NCBI RefSeq assembly: GCF_050624435.1
Contig: NC_134539.1
Span: 142,944,025-143,008,024 of the forward strand
From: Tenrec ecaudatus
Taxonomy: Eukaryota > Chordata > Mammalia > Afrosoricida > Tenrecidae
Length of the DNA: 64,000 bases
Direction of reading: 5' to 3'
Shown piece after piece: positions 22,466-34,100 of the stretch. How positions within the stretch are numbered: the first letter of the stretch is position 1; each line of letters begins with the position of its first letter. The notes beneath the pieces are model-generated. The model saw nothing but the letters and a program-made list of their open reading frames with translations, did no database searches and was not told the origin of the DNA. Position numbers and translations under genes: made by a program.

Positions 22466-24374
22466 GGATCGTGTTGCAGCCAATCTGTCGTTCCCAGGCT
22501 TGTGGCTAGTTTTAAGTGATTCTGATGATCCTGGCAACCAGGACTCCAGAAATGGTTCAGCTCCTGTGAATTCATCGCGGGAACGTCCCCAGTAGCTCAG
22601 ACTCAGAGAGTAAACAGTGCCCTGCTAGCCATCACCCGGACACAGATGTGCAAACCCAGCTGGAAGGCCACAAGCAAGAATAGTTCTTCCAGGGATGTGC
22701 AGAAGTGGAAAGTGTCAGAACAGCCTCTCCTGGGAGAGATGACCTTTCCCTCTCACTACGAAACTTCAGAAAGGTTACTGTTGGAGATTCCACCAGTAAG
22801 AATGCAGCATCACACATTTGTATTGTTGAGTACATCCAGCTCAAAAACCTACCCCAGACCCACTGCTTCTCCATGTACAGTGCAGTGACATTGATTACAT
22901 CCTTCAAGCTAGGCATTCTCCCCCTCATTCTGAATTGTGCGCCCCCTCCATCAGCAACCTCCCTGCCCTCCCTCCCAAATTTCTCTCTACTCTTTTGAGG
23001 CATGTGTTACACTTCTGCTTGGGAGGGCCTCAGTCACGGGGACATAGAGAAGCAGCCTTGGTAGCCAATCTAGGTAGGGCGCTTCCACTAAAGGGTTTCG
23101 AACAACACTGCATTTGTCCTGGAAATGTCCGCCCTGGATCCACATCACGAGGACCTGATGTTGACCCCGTGTTTGTACAAGCCCCATGTTCGTACAGCCC
23201 TGTATGGCTTTGCCAATGTTGAAGCTATCAACACTGTTACTTCTATTTTACCAACCACCCCTGTCTTTTTCCAAACCCCACAATTGTCTTCCCTGTGGGT
23301 GAGACGCTCACTGTCCTCTGATGCGCTGACCTTGTCACAGTGAGTGAATAGGCCTGAGTGTGTTGGACGACCACTTTGCCCTTGGTGAGTTTAGGCTGGT
23401 TGGATATGGATGCTCTAGAACTTTATGATTATAAATTTCATAATGTGCTCTTTGCTCTTCAGAGTACCATGTATTTTAAACTATACATATAAGATAATTT
23501 TGGATAGATATCATATACGGATGACTAATAAGCCCATGAAAAGTTGTTCACATTTTTGCCTGTTAGAAAAATCCAAAGTAAGACCACAATGCAATACTAT
23601 TTTACAACCATTAGGTAGATGACGGGAGCAGTTACCAAGTTAGGAAGCCTTGGTGAGAAGACTGGGAAATCTGATGCCCACTCTGCCCATGAGAGGGATG
23701 CAGCTATTTTGGAAACAATCAGTCTCTCAAAAGTTTAAATAGCATTAGAATGTGTCCCAGCAATTTCATTTAGGTATATACCTAAGAGAAATAGAAACGT
23801 GTACACCAAAATTTGTATATTTTTCATAATTTCCCAAAATGATGTAGTATGGTGACAAGCATGTATGACGCCATACTTGTATCAAATATATTGGAAACCG
23901 TTTTAATCTAAAAGGTAAACGCTGTATATGACAGCTGATGTGAACAGAGTCGAACGTGTGAGTCCAATCGAAGACCGTGAAGACGTCCTCTGATGGGAAT
24001 CGATGCCAGAGCGAACCCTGGAAAGAAAAAAGCCGGGTGACATCCGGGTGAGAAGGTGGCTGGTTGGAATGACTAGGGGGGTTCTCATCTGCAAAGAACA
24101 GAAGGCGAATGTTGGGCCCATCACTAAGGAGCTTGGAAAAAATAAAGGAGAGACTAAGGAAAAATAACCCCCAAATGAACTGTTCCCTGCCGGGGCGTCT
24201 TTTGCAGCAACAGAACATTCCGGATCTGCTCAAGGGTTGGGGAGCTATTAATTTGAAAGCAGTCTCAGGTAGTTCACGCAGAAACTCCTAGGAACTAGCC
24301 TCACGCTGCCACCCCTTCATAGAGTTCCTCCTGTGGTGGTAGCCCCCAACCATCACATTATTTTCTATTTTTTT
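22466..24374. other. DCAF7-TACO1 spacer, second part
   Basis: Contains the L1 fragment at 23490; otherwise no gene or named repeat. The ORF at 23766-24233 (-) overlaps L1-derived DNA and is not a gene. Confidence 0.4.
23490..23850 (+). mobile_element. L1 ORF2 3' fragment, old
   Basis: Shows the sequence order of L1 ORF2 near its end, including CCCAGCAATTTCATTTAGGTATATACC and the AATAGAAACGTGTACACC region. Heavily diverged, in the DCAF7-TACO1 spacer. Confidence 0.5.
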
Positions 24375-24530
24375 GGCATCATTTTATTGAAGGCTCTTAC
24401 AATGCTTATTACAATCCATACATTAATTCTATCAGGAATATTTATACATATATTGGCATCATTCTTGTCTAGACAGTTACTTTTAATTTATTTTTAAGCG
24501 TTTTATTAGGGGCTCATACAACTCATCACG
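24375..24530 (-). mobile_element. Two LINE tail fragments before TACO1
   Basis: An older, diverged tail (CATTTTATTGAAGGCTCTTA at 24383) is followed by a 45-bp piece of the common tail (GTTTTATTAGGGGCTCATAC at 24500), ending at the SPIN remnant. Confidence 0.55.
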
Positions 24531-24629
24531 AATTATTTTCGTTGCTACTTCATCACTGTCATTTTGCGACTGTGATGAATCGGGCGGCCCCGGTGAAAGG
24601 GTCCTTCGACCCCAGGTTGAGAACCGCTG
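24531..24629 (-). mobile_element. SPIN remnant next to the TACO1 promoter
   Basis: Carries one SPIN terminus (CAGGTTGAGAACCGCTG at its right edge) and part of the end-proximal sequence; the other terminus is missing and it abuts a LINE tail. It stops about 10 bp before the CpG island. Confidence 0.8.
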
Positions 24630-24639
24630 CTCTAGGCCC

Positions 24640-25260
24640 TGGTGGAAAATTCCTTCTGGGGCGCGCGGGGTGCACCCGCAAAGACTGTCCGGGTCAGGGA
24701 GGAAGTAGCGCTTCGCGGCGGCAGAACCGACTCTGTGGGCGGAGGGGACGTCTTTTTGCGACGGACCTGCGGGCGGAAGTGCGGTGCGCCGGCTCGTGTC
24801 CCCGCTCCGGGCCGCCGCGGGTCGGGGTGGAGGGGACGAGGGGGCTACGGTGTTCCAGCCGTCGGCCGCGAGCCTGAGCCCCAGGGTGTCGGGGGCCGAC
24901 CGAGGCGGCCGTGGGCCTTGGGTCTGCAGACAGGACGGGCTGACCTTGGTCACTGGTAGTGGCGGGTTGCAGCTGATGGCTGTCTGGGCTGCCGCCTGTC
25001 TGAGCAGGGCCGCTGGCCGCTGCCTGCGGGCGCCGGGGTCCGGGGCCCGGGTCGCTGGTTCGCGTGTTCCCCGGCCCTCCCAGCCCGAGCCCCCGGGTGC
25101 TTGCCTCTCTCCGGGCAGGACGCTGCACGTCTCGGCGGCTGTCCTCGCCGGGCATAACAAGTGGTCCAAAGTCCGGCATATCAAGGGCCCCAAAGACACC
25201 GAAAGGAGTCGCATCTTCACCAAGCTCTCTCTGAGTATCCGCCTGGCTGTCAAAGGTGAG
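24640..25260 (+). promoter_or_regulatory. TACO1: TACO1 CpG-island promoter and exon 1
   Basis: The sequence changes abruptly from AT-rich repeat to CpG-dense DNA at about 24640 and returns to ordinary composition after the exon 1 donor. I see no TATA box in the expected place, so a CpG-type dispersed start is likely. A SPIN remnant and a LINE tail sit directly against the 5' edge. Confidence 0.6.
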
Positions 25261-28200
25261 GGCCCCGGGCCGATGGTCACCCACCTTAAGTGGGTGGTGG
25301 CTACCGTTACCCTCACTGACCCCCAGGGATGGCTTGCCTCCCGGAGCGGGTTCAAGGCTGGCGCAACCTTTCCCCTCCAACCAAACCCATTGGGCTCGAG
25401 TCTGTTCTGACCCATAGTGACCCCTTAAGACAGTCGCACGGCTCCGTAGGGCCCCCGAGGCTGTCAATCCTTACGGAGGCCAACTGCTTCAGTCTCTCTC
25501 CAGAGTGCCTGCTGGGTTGACCTTGTCCTTGATGAGCAGCTGAGGGCTTTAACTACTGCGATTCTATTCTAGGGCTCCTCAGCGGCTCTCACCTAACCCA
25601 GTCCTGCCCAGTATCTGCCGTCTCCTGGCAACCCCCAAAGGGCCGAGTAGACCTGTCCAGAGGGTTTCAGAGATTGCTTACACCTGTACAAGAGCAGAAT
25701 GGCCAGTTGGTTTGAACCTGGGACCTGGAGGTTAGCAGCCCCAAGTGGAACCCACGATGCCACCAGGACTCCTCCTCACCCCTTTCCTCAGACAGGCTCC
25801 TCTTTCCTTACCTCAGTGCCCACTGCGGCTCCCCCTTCAGAATGCCTCAAAACCCTCACCTACAATGGTGGTTTCGGTCAACTTTTCAGACCAACCTTTG
25901 GCCAGTTCTCTGGGAGGGAGGTGCTCTTGGGAAGATAAGGTAAATGTGCCTTCATCCTAGGCTGTAGTTAGATACTTCATAGAAACAAATCCTACAAGGT
26001 AGGTCAGCTGTGTGCCCCTCTTGAGGAGGTGAGGCAAGCTCTCTGCCAGCCAATGGTGGGCCGGAGGCATGGACTGCAGTTAGGGCTTGCCTGTGGTTGG
26101 TTTTCTGAGGGTTTCCTGGGACACATATCCTTAGAAGAGATGTCTGCCCAGGTCTTTTTTCCGCTGTGCAGCTATCCTCCGAAGGGGGTTTCGTTTGCTT
26201 GTTTTGCATTTGGTGCCAGACACCTGGAGGGGTGGAGAAGAGGCCCTGCCACATGCATGGACTTTAGAGGGAGGAGCACTTGGTTTCGGTCACGAACTGA
26301 CCTTGAGAGATGTCCTTGTGAAGGAGCATAATGTCACCGAGTTTTAGATATCCTTTTCTATAAACTGGGACAATGCTCACCTTGAGGTAGTGTTGGGCAC
26401 ATAATAAGCATTCAGTGAATGCTCATTCACACACACACAAATTCACGCCTCATGTTTCACTTTGCTTTCTTTAAACTCAATATCGAGTCTGAACAGCAGT
26501 GTGTGTGAGTGCACATGCACGCAGCAGCTCTGGTGGTGGCATGGGTTACTTGCTGGGCTGCTCATTGCCAAGGTCAGTGGTTTGAAGTCTCCAGTTGCTC
26601 CAAGAGAGGAAAATGAGGCTTCTGTAACTTTTTACCACCTATGAAGCCCAAGGAGCAGTTCTACTGCGCCCTGTAGGGGTGTCTGAGTCAGAATCGGCTT
26701 GCTGACAGATCTTTGAGTGTTGTCTGTTTCTTCTGTGCCAGGCCTGGTAACACAAGGATAATGGCCTATAGTTCCTACCTCAGAGAGAGAGTATGATTAG
26801 AAGGTCGTGTGAGCATCTCAGTAAGTATGCAGGAAGTTGTAGAATCATTAGAGTTGGGGTTTTTAACAAGTCAAGGAGCCGTTAGGACCTTCTACACCCC
26901 TTCCCTTTTCACCTGGCAATAGAGTGACCTCACGGAAAGAGACACCTCTTTAAAGGTAGAATGTGAATTCAAGCTTCTTTTCCAAAACACTATCCTACTC
27001 AAACCCTGGAATTGTTCTTAACCAACCAGACATAAATGGAGTGGTGACCTGCCACTCTTTTGACTGATGGAATAAGGAAAAGCAAAAAGCCAGTTATTTG
27101 CCGCGAGTCGATTCCAGCCCGTAGTGACCCTGAAGCACCAAGTAGAACTGCCCCCTGGGGTCTCTAAGGCTGTGATTCCTGCAGAAGCAGACTGCCACGG
27201 CTTTCTCCCAGAGTGATTGCTGGGCTCCAACTCCTTTTCAGTTAGCAGCCAAGTGCTTAACTACTGCACTGCCAGAGTAGTGGGGGCGGGGACTGGTTAG
27301 GGAAAGCAATCACAAATCCCTTGTGTTGTCCATGCTGTAATAAGATGCTTTCACTCGTTCCTTTCTCTTTCTCAGAGGGAGGTGCCAACCCTGAGCTCAA
27401 CAGCAACCTGGCCCACATCTTAGAGGTGTGCCGCACCAAGCACATGCCCAAGGCCACGATTGAGGCAGCCATGAAAATGGAGGTGTGTCCGTAGTTGGGC
27501 ATTCTTGTTATTGATCACAGTCCCCACTGGGTCCGTGTCTGGAAGGCTGCCACGCATGCGTCGAATGATCAGAGCGGGGTAGCAGTGAGCGTGACATCCT
27601 CAACTCAGAGACGCTGTGTCCTTGAGCCTTGGTTGCAGGAGCAGTCAGGAATAGGGTGGACAGTGCCCAGGGACTCCGCCCTTTGGTGAGGAGATGGGGT
27701 AGAAGACGGGCACTGGATGGGGAAAGGCCTGAACCTGGGTTGTGGAAGGGTTTGTGTAGGCCCTGGAGGAGAAAATCCAGTAGAAAAGGTCAGGGTGCCA
27801 GTGGTAGTAATGGTGGGAAGGACCAGGATGTAGAGTCCCAGTGTGGGAATTGTCTGCAGACACAGGTGAGAGGACACCGCTTTTTCTGGGACTAGTAGTT
27901 AGAATCTGAGAAAGTAATCATCTTAACAGCGCATGGTGACTGAGCGCTTACTGTGGGCCAAGCACTTAGGTAATAACCCGTCCTATAACTCATCGTGAAT
28001 ACGCAGAACAAATTTGACCGGAAACTGAAGCACAGCAAAGTTAGGTGACTTGTCTAGGGTCACAGAGAAAACATTAGACGCACAGCCAGACAGATTCCAG
28101 AGACTTGGCTTTCACCTCCCTGTGCATATAAAGGTGGTGGAGACTGCATAGGCTGTCCCTTGTCTGGTGGTGTTTTAGCTGCTTGTGAATGAGGAGGAGA

Positions 28201-30261
28201 GGTTTCCACAATCAAGCATACTTGAGAAGTCAGGGCAGGGTGCTTGGAGGGCGTCATGAAGATCCAGAGGATGGGCTTGGGATGAGGAGAAGGTACAAAG
28301 GGTCCAGATGAGATTGGTCACCAACGTTTGTGATTGTTCATTGAGACCAGGCTACCTGCAGAGGCGCTCAGGACAAGGCCTAGTGTCTGAGTATTCTCTC
28401 AGCAGAAGTCAGCAGCCCAGGGTAGAAGGTAAGCAAGTAGACTCTACCTGGTAGAGGAACAGACGGAGATAGAGCTGAGACGTTGCTGACACTCAGGTCC
28501 CCTGCAGGAGGAGGCATTGGAGGGGAAGTCCTGCTGGGGCAACTGAGACAGATCTGAGATTCGGCTGGTAGGCGAGAAAGCAAAGCTATAGACTGATTCA
28601 GTTGTTCAGGCTCCAAGGAAATAGATTTTTTTCCAAGTAGGGGGTTATACTTCCAGTGACCTCAGAAGTTGCTCTCAAGGGCCACTTCTCAAAGGGTGGT
28701 GACGCAAACAGACTTGAGGGTCCAGGTATGAGCTCAGTCCAATAGCCCACTGGGGAGTGGTATGTCATGGGGCTGACACCCGAGGTGGGGGGTGGTGTGT
28801 GTGTGTGTGTGTCAGGAAACGGGAATGCCCTGCTGTTGTCTGTTGCAGAAAACCAAGGACATTTATTTGCTGTATGAAGGTCGAGGCCCCGGGGGCTCTT
28901 CCCTGCTCATCGAAGCGCTGTCTAACAATGGCTCCAAGTGCCTTTCGGACATCAGGCATATCCTGAACAAGAATGGGTAGGTGTCGGGAGGCCTGGCGGA
29001 AAGGGTGCCACCTCTAGGTTCCAGTTCTGTGCAAAGAAAGTACTGTTCAGACACATATTCCTTAAATTCACCGTCATCAAATAAATTCCAACTCAGAGTG
29101 GCCCAATAGGACAGGGTAGAATGCCCCCGTGGTTTTCTGAAACGATCATGTTTTCATGGGAGTAGAAAGCTTCATCGTTCTCCTGCAGAGAGGCTCCTGG
29201 TTTTGAACTGTTGACCTTGCAGTTAGCAGCCCACTGCATAAGCACGACACCACCCAGGCTCCTACCGCTAATCCTAAGCAGAGTGCAAATGGCAGCATTT
29301 AAGTTCTCTTCATGGGTTCTGTACTAAGCGGATCCAAAAGACCCATTGAGCAGATGTAGAAGGGGACCTTGGTTCTCGTGTCTGGTCGGTGGCCCCCACT
29401 CCACACAGGCATTTCCCGAGCACACTGGGTCAGGCCTGCGCCCCTGAAGCCAGTGGGAGCCAGGTCTTACCATAAACCTCCAGGACTGGCGCCTCAGCGC
29501 ACGAGGGACGCACGAGGGACGTCTTCACATGTTCCAAGCTCCAGCTGGGGTAGGAGACGGAAGATGGCCGCGTTTGTGGACTAGAGGCTGACTGACTGGC
29601 TTCCTCCTCCCCTCCAGGAGGAGCGTAGGCCTGGTGCGACGGAGCCAGGGTTAGAAGGCTGCGTGGTGGCAGCGGGGCCTAAAGCCCGTTTCCTTTCCTC
29701 CTTTCCGTCGTTCTCCATCCAGCGGCGTGATGGCGGAAGGAGCCCGGCACGCCTTTGACAAAAAGGGCGTGGTGGCGGTTGGCGGAGAGGACCGAGGGAA
29801 GGGCGCCCTGAATCTGGAGCGCGCCCTGGAGCTGGCCATCCAGGCCGGCGCCGAGGATGTTCAGGAAACTGAAGACGAAGAGGAAAAGGGCGTTTTCAAG
29901 GTGGGTCCCTGTGTTTGACCAGGCGCGGGCGGGCACTGGGCGCGGCCCACCCCACCCACAGACAACGGGGAGTTCCGGGCCCTGCCTGCTGTGACCCACG
30001 CTAGCCGTGGCCTGCGGGCCTTGTCTCCTCACTCACCCCCTGCGTTTCCTTCCTCCCCAGTTTATTTGCGACATCTCCGAGCTGCATCAAGTGAGGAAGA
30101 AGCTGGACTCTCTGGGCTTGTGCTCGCTGTCCTGCTCGCTGGAGTTCATCCCCAACACCAGGGTGCAGCTGGCGGAGCAGGACCTGGCGCAGGCCTCCCA
30201 GCTCATCCAGGCGCTGGGCCACCACGAGGACGTGATCCAGGTCTACGACAACATTGAGTAG
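24976..30261 (+). CDS. TACO1: TACO1, translational activator of cytochrome c oxidase I
   Basis: Mitochondrial matrix protein of the YebC/TACO1 family, needed for efficient translation of the mitochondrial COX1 mRNA; loss causes complex IV deficiency in humans. Exons: 24976-25255, 27376-27482, 28849-28976, 29723-29900 and 30061-30261 (TAG at 30259). They join to 894 nt, or 297 aa, the human length. Residues 1-50 are Arg/Ala-rich and nearly free of acidic residues, as in a mitochondrial targeting peptide. The YebC core begins at [17 protein letters not shown] (residues 58-74) and ends in the acidic EDEEE stretch and VYDNIE. I chose the ATG at 24976 because [17 protein letters not shown] aligns with the human start. 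An in-frame ATG lies 64 codons upstream at 24784 with no stop between. All introns are GT-AG; intron 1 and the short introns carry AfroSINEs and MIRs. Identity and structure are very secure. Confidence 0.96.
25381..25560 (-). repeat. AfroSINE
   Basis: CTGACCCATAGTGACCCC near the start and GGGCTTTAACTACTGCG at the end. TACO1 intron 1, 125 bp after exon 1. Confidence 0.7.
25622..25772 (-). repeat. AfroSINE, diverged
   Basis: GTTTGAACCTGGGACCTGGAGG and GATGCCACCAGGACTCCTC mark the tRNA-like end. TACO1 intron 1. Confidence 0.65.
26330..26440 (+). repeat. MIR SINE, 3' part
   Basis: TATAAACTGGGACAATGCTC then GGGCACATAATAAGCATTCAGTG is the core-to-tail region of an ancient MIR. In TACO1 intron 1. 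Confidence 0.65.
26519..26712 (+). repeat. AfroSINE
   Basis: CAGCTCTGGTGGTGGCATGG through GAGTCAGAATCGGCTTG. TACO1 intron 1. Confidence 0.8.
27081..27278 (-). repeat. AfroSINE
   Basis: CGCGAGTCGATTCCAGCCCG to AACTACTGCACTGCCAGAG. It ends about 100 bp before TACO1 exon 2. Confidence 0.8.
27935..28105 (+). repeat. MIR SINE
   Basis: TGAGCGCTTACTGTGGGCCA, AAACTGAAGCACAGC and GGTGACTTGTCTAGGGTCAC follow the MIR order. In TACO1 intron 2. Confidence 0.75.
29066..29262 (-). repeat. AfroSINE
   Basis: AAATTCCAACTCAGAGTGGCC to GACACCACCCAGGCTCCT. TACO1 intron 3, 90 bp after exon 3. Confidence 0.8.
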
Positions 30262-32096
30262 CCTCGCTGTTGTGGGGGCCTTGTGGATTGGGAGGTACAA
30301 GACCTCTGTGGGGCCTCCCTGTGACGTCTGCTGCCCACTGGGTGCTTCTGGGCGAGCCTCCCTGTCCGCATGCAGGGTAGAGGCCCAGTCAGGCTCGATG
30401 GCAGGAAAGTGACCACTGCAGGGATGGCATTGGAGGTGCCCGCGCACTGGAATCTGCTCAGAAATAATAACCGTTACTGCATTGCTAGTGTGTGGCGCCT
30501 GAGTTTTCCCAATGTAGTTGTTTTTTGTGTCTAGCTGTTGGGACCCTCTTGACTCCTTTCAAGTTTATAGGCTTGATTCCAGTATTTCAGTTCTTGGACT
30601 GTTTTTGATTGGCCATCAAGTTGTAGCTTTCTTCAGGCACGCCATGGGGCAAGAATGCTCTGATGGCCTGCGCCTGCCATTCATGCTTGCGCTAACCCTT
30701 AGGAAGTCGTAATTACCTGGTGAGCCTGCCCCAAGGCACAGGGCCCAGGGGAAGGAAGGAGCCAGGACTGCTCTGGCTGGGGCTGTCACCGGGAGGGCAG
30801 GGTCAGTGTCCCTGTTTCCTTTGTGACCACTGTGCCCTTCTTCCCCAGAGAGCTTCCTGCTCCAGCCCAGCAAGAAGGCGAGTGCCAAGGACGAGGAGCC
30901 GGGGAGCCCGTGGGCTCTGAGACAGGACAGCAGATCGGACTGTTCTGGGAAGGGCTATGCCAGACTGGGCTCAGATGATCCTGGGCCCAGAATGCCCGAC
31001 CCTAGTTCCTATTCATCCAGTCCGGACGGTGGGCACTGGGAACTAGAGAGGATGTGAGCACAGGAGGACTGAGGGACTGAGTCTGGAGGCTGATGAGGAG
31101 GGAAATGGGCCCCTGGGCGTCTTTTGCTCGCAGTCATCACTTCTAGCCTGAGGGAGGCCAGAAACGCCTAACTGTGCGGGGCCTGTTTGTCAGGCTGCAA
31201 GCTGCAGAGGCTTTGGGGCCCCTTTTAACTGTCCTACAGGCGCACGGTGTGCAGTGTGTTTGGAAGATACGGTACTTTTACAAATTGAAGATTTATCGCA
31301 AACTTTTCATCAAGCACGAGCTCACTTCTGTCTCTGAGTTTCATTTGGTCCCTCTCAGGGTACTTCAAACTTTTTCATAATGCTAGTGCATACTTCACAG
31401 ACTACTGAAATCTCTTAATGGTCTCTAATGTCCATTACACTGGCTACACGGAAACACACGGAATTTACGGTTAAAGGGTTTACTGAAGAAGTTAAATTGT
31501 AATGGCAGTTAGAGGTGCTCAGGGTTGTTTATCAGGACATGCTGCAACATCTCCGATCTGCTAATGAATGCCCGGTGGGGCTTACTACTCTGCTGTAAGC
31601 CTCAACCCAAAGGCATTCAACTCAGGCTCCGTGGGTCAGCAAACCCAGCTTTCCTGGTTAAGGGCTCAGAGGCACCGCACTCCGAAAGCCAGCCTCCTGC
31701 ACAAATACTCTCATCTCAACTTACTTCGTGAGTCCATCACTCTTCTGTCCTCTGGCTCCTGGTGCTGCTGCTGCTGCCCCTCTGATGTAACTAGCTGTCA
31801 TCTGGACCCAGGTGATTCCCTGCACTGGGATCTCAGGTCCACAAGATGTGCTCCATTCCTGGCTCTTGCTGGCAATGAGATTCCCTCCTCCTGCTTCTCA
31901 GAGGGCACATTTTGTATACAGCAGGGTGACATTGCAGGGAATCCTATTAGCAATTGCTCAGGTGAAGTCTATCAGTATCTTTCCCCACCTCTTTATCAGA
32001 CCCACGCAGGACAAGGTTGTTTTGTGGACATTAAGATACTTTGGCTAGAAGGGTCACATTAAGTAATTCACTGCCCCTGCAACGATCACAGCTCAA
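30262..32096. other. TACO1 3' UTR and downstream spacer
   Basis: The TACO1 3' UTR begins at 30262; its end is not visible. 31400-32080 may be one decayed afrotherian interspersed repeat (possibly LTR-derived); I could not fix its ends or family. It includes a short CTG run at 31764-31777. Confidence 0.35.
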
Positions 32097-32270
32097 AAAC
32101 CCACTACTGACAAGGCGATTCTGACTCATAGTGGTGCTATAGGACTGAACAGAACTGCTTCCCAGGGTCTCTGGGGCTGTAAGTCTTTACAGAAGCATAC
32201 TGCCTTATCTTAAGCCCACAGTTTGAACTGCCAACCTTCTGGTTGGCTGTCTACTCTCGCCAGGGCTCCT
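32097..32270 (-). repeat. AfroSINE
   Basis: CGATTCTGACTCATAGTGG to CTCTCGCCAGGGCTCC. TACO1-MAP3K3 spacer. Confidence 0.8.
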
Positions 32271-32716
32271 TAATACATTGCAGTAGACTGTAAATATAAC
32301 TTATATTGCACTGGAATACAAAAGAGCAAACAAAAGGCAGGTAGCTTGCTTGTTGTTCTATTGTGGTGGCCGGGATGGAACCCACAGTATGGACAGGTCT
32401 GACTGTACTTATAAACTGTGGAGACATTTCTGAGCTCGGTCTTTTCCTGTGAAGGAGCAGCTGGTAGGTGAGGATGGACAAGTACTGAAACTAAGCCAAC
32501 AAACTCCACAGTGACTTCACCAGCTAGCTGGCGAGCGAGAATGCAGGTGAAGCCAGCAGGATGATCCATGATCCTGCCTTGGAGCCCTGTGCCTTATTCC
32601 ACACACATCACACCACCTGGGATTCCTGGGTTTGGTAGGTGAGGACTCGTCCACGCATCTCAACTTACACAGACTCTCAGGTTGCCACTGTAGCACATTT
32701 TCAACATCACAAACCT

Positions 32717-32918
32717 CCAAACTTCACTGCCATCGAGTCGATTCCGACTCACGGTGACCCTATCGGGCAGGGGAGAACTGTCCCTGTGGGTTTCCAAGAC
32801 TGAATCTTTATGGGAGTAAAAAACCTGCTCTTTCTCTTGCTAAGCAGCTGTTGTGGTTGGAACTGCTGACTTCATGGTTTGCAGCCCAACTAGTAACCCA
32901 TATGCCATTCCAGGCTCC
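32717..32918 (-). repeat. AfroSINE, well preserved
   Basis: CTGCCATCGAGTCGATTCCG to CATATGCCATTCCAGGCTCC, covering the whole unit. Confidence 0.85.
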
Positions 32919-33147
32919 TCGCTGACATAGGCCCCTTAACATTTATATACTGCTTCCTAACTTAAAAGGTACTTTGGGGTGTCATTGATTTCACCTCAAA
33001 CCAGTTCTGTACAAACAATATCATTCCAAGCAGGCCAGGACAGCTCTCACTGTACCGTATACCGGTAAGCTTTGCTTTATAAAACAGCTGCTTTAAAGGT
33101 GTCGAATGTAAATTAATTTGGAGCAACCTGATGCTTTGACCTGGACT

Positions 33148-33338
33148 GGACAGAGGGAGCTTGCTCATGCGCTTCTGTGGTGTGGTCCGGCCCGCGTAGT
33201 AGCAGGTCTGAGTCCCACCGGTGCCTGGAAGAAAGACCTGTTGCTCGGCTTTGAAAAGCCCACATCCCTAAAACGGTTGTACTCTCACACAGTCGGGGTC
33301 GCTATGAGCCGAAACCCACTCTCCAGCGTCTGCTTTAA
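33148..33338 (+). repeat. AfroSINE, strongly diverged
   Basis: Only the 3' section is clear (CAGTCGGGGTCGCTATGAGCC). It ends about 90 bp before the CTCF-type motif. Confidence 0.5.
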
Positions 33339-33429
33339 TTGATGTGTTCATCTGGACGGCCCTTTAACCAATTTCCTTCACATCACAGGCTTGCTGTACT
33401 CCCTAGGTGGACTCGTGAGATGGCTCTGC

Positions 33430-33444
33430 GCTGCCCCCTGGTGG
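33430..33444 (-). promoter_or_regulatory. CTCF-type motif between TACO1 and MAP3K3
   Basis: On the minus strand this reads CCACCAGGGGGCAGC, agreeing at every core position with the usual CTCF consensus. It lies about 3.2 kb past the TACO1 stop and 5 kb before the MAP3K3 island. Occupancy cannot be seen from sequence. Confidence 0.55.
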
Positions 33445-33484
33445 TGGCCTGGAGTCTTTCTTGCAATTAATATGGGAAGGTGGA

Positions 33485-33490
33485 AATAAA
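33485..33490 (+). terminator. AATAAA downstream of TACO1 (uncertain use)
   Basis: This is the first canonical AATAAA I find after the TACO1 stop, but it is 3.2 kb away with AfroSINEs between. TACO1 may instead use a variant signal near AATAATAAC at about 30463. The TACO1 mRNA end is therefore unresolved. Confidence 0.25.
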
Positions 33491-33626
33491 ACCTTATCCG
33501 CACCTGTTGTGCTGCCTCTCATCTGGTAAGGAGAGCCTTAGCTCCGGAGATCAAAGGAATGGTCACTTCCACGGGGTTGGGGTAGTCCGCTGCCACTAGA
33601 AACAATTTGTCATATATGAAAATTCT

Positions 33627-34100
33627 GTGCCAGGGGCCTTGATGAACACTCCTGCTAGCCGAGAGTTTAGCTTGAGCCCCCTAGCAGCTTCAAGGGAGAA
33701 AAGACCTGAGCGCTTGCTGCCACCATCATTTCAGCCTAAGAAACCTTACAGGACAATCCCCCACATTCCAATCGCTATGATTCTGAATCAGCCCAATGAC
33801 ATCCAACGGCCTGCAAGAATCCTAGGCCTGCCAATTTCCATAAGACAGCTGCTGCCTTGCCACTGATTTTCTTACAGGCAGCTACAACAGCAGGTACAAG
33901 TTGCTCGGGACATAGCAGAGGCCCAGAGTTCTCTTTCGGAAGGCGTTCTGCAGGGAATGATGTTCAAACCTGGCTGTTCCTTGGACAATCAGGCTGTGGG
34001 GCTGAAATGGAAGGGAAGAGAGTCCACATGGGAAATGGCACATGCATGTAGGTGCAAAGGGAGGCCCAATTGGGGAACTGCCTTGGTTCAGAGGGACGAG
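33627..34100 (+). other. Unidentified ORF-like stretch
   Basis: An ORF of 79 codons from 33627 ends at TGA (33864). The same frame continues open after it (RQLQQQVQVARDIAEAQSSL) to about 34115. I recognise no family. It could be a retropseudogene of an unknown gene, an old repeat or chance; no intron structure or A-tail is evident. Confidence 0.25.

Noticed and set aside
24483-25467. 310- and 257-codon minus-strand ORFs over TACO1 exon 1
   Set aside because: They are antisense to a certain exon in GC-rich DNA, run into SPIN, LINE and AfroSINE sequence, and match no family.
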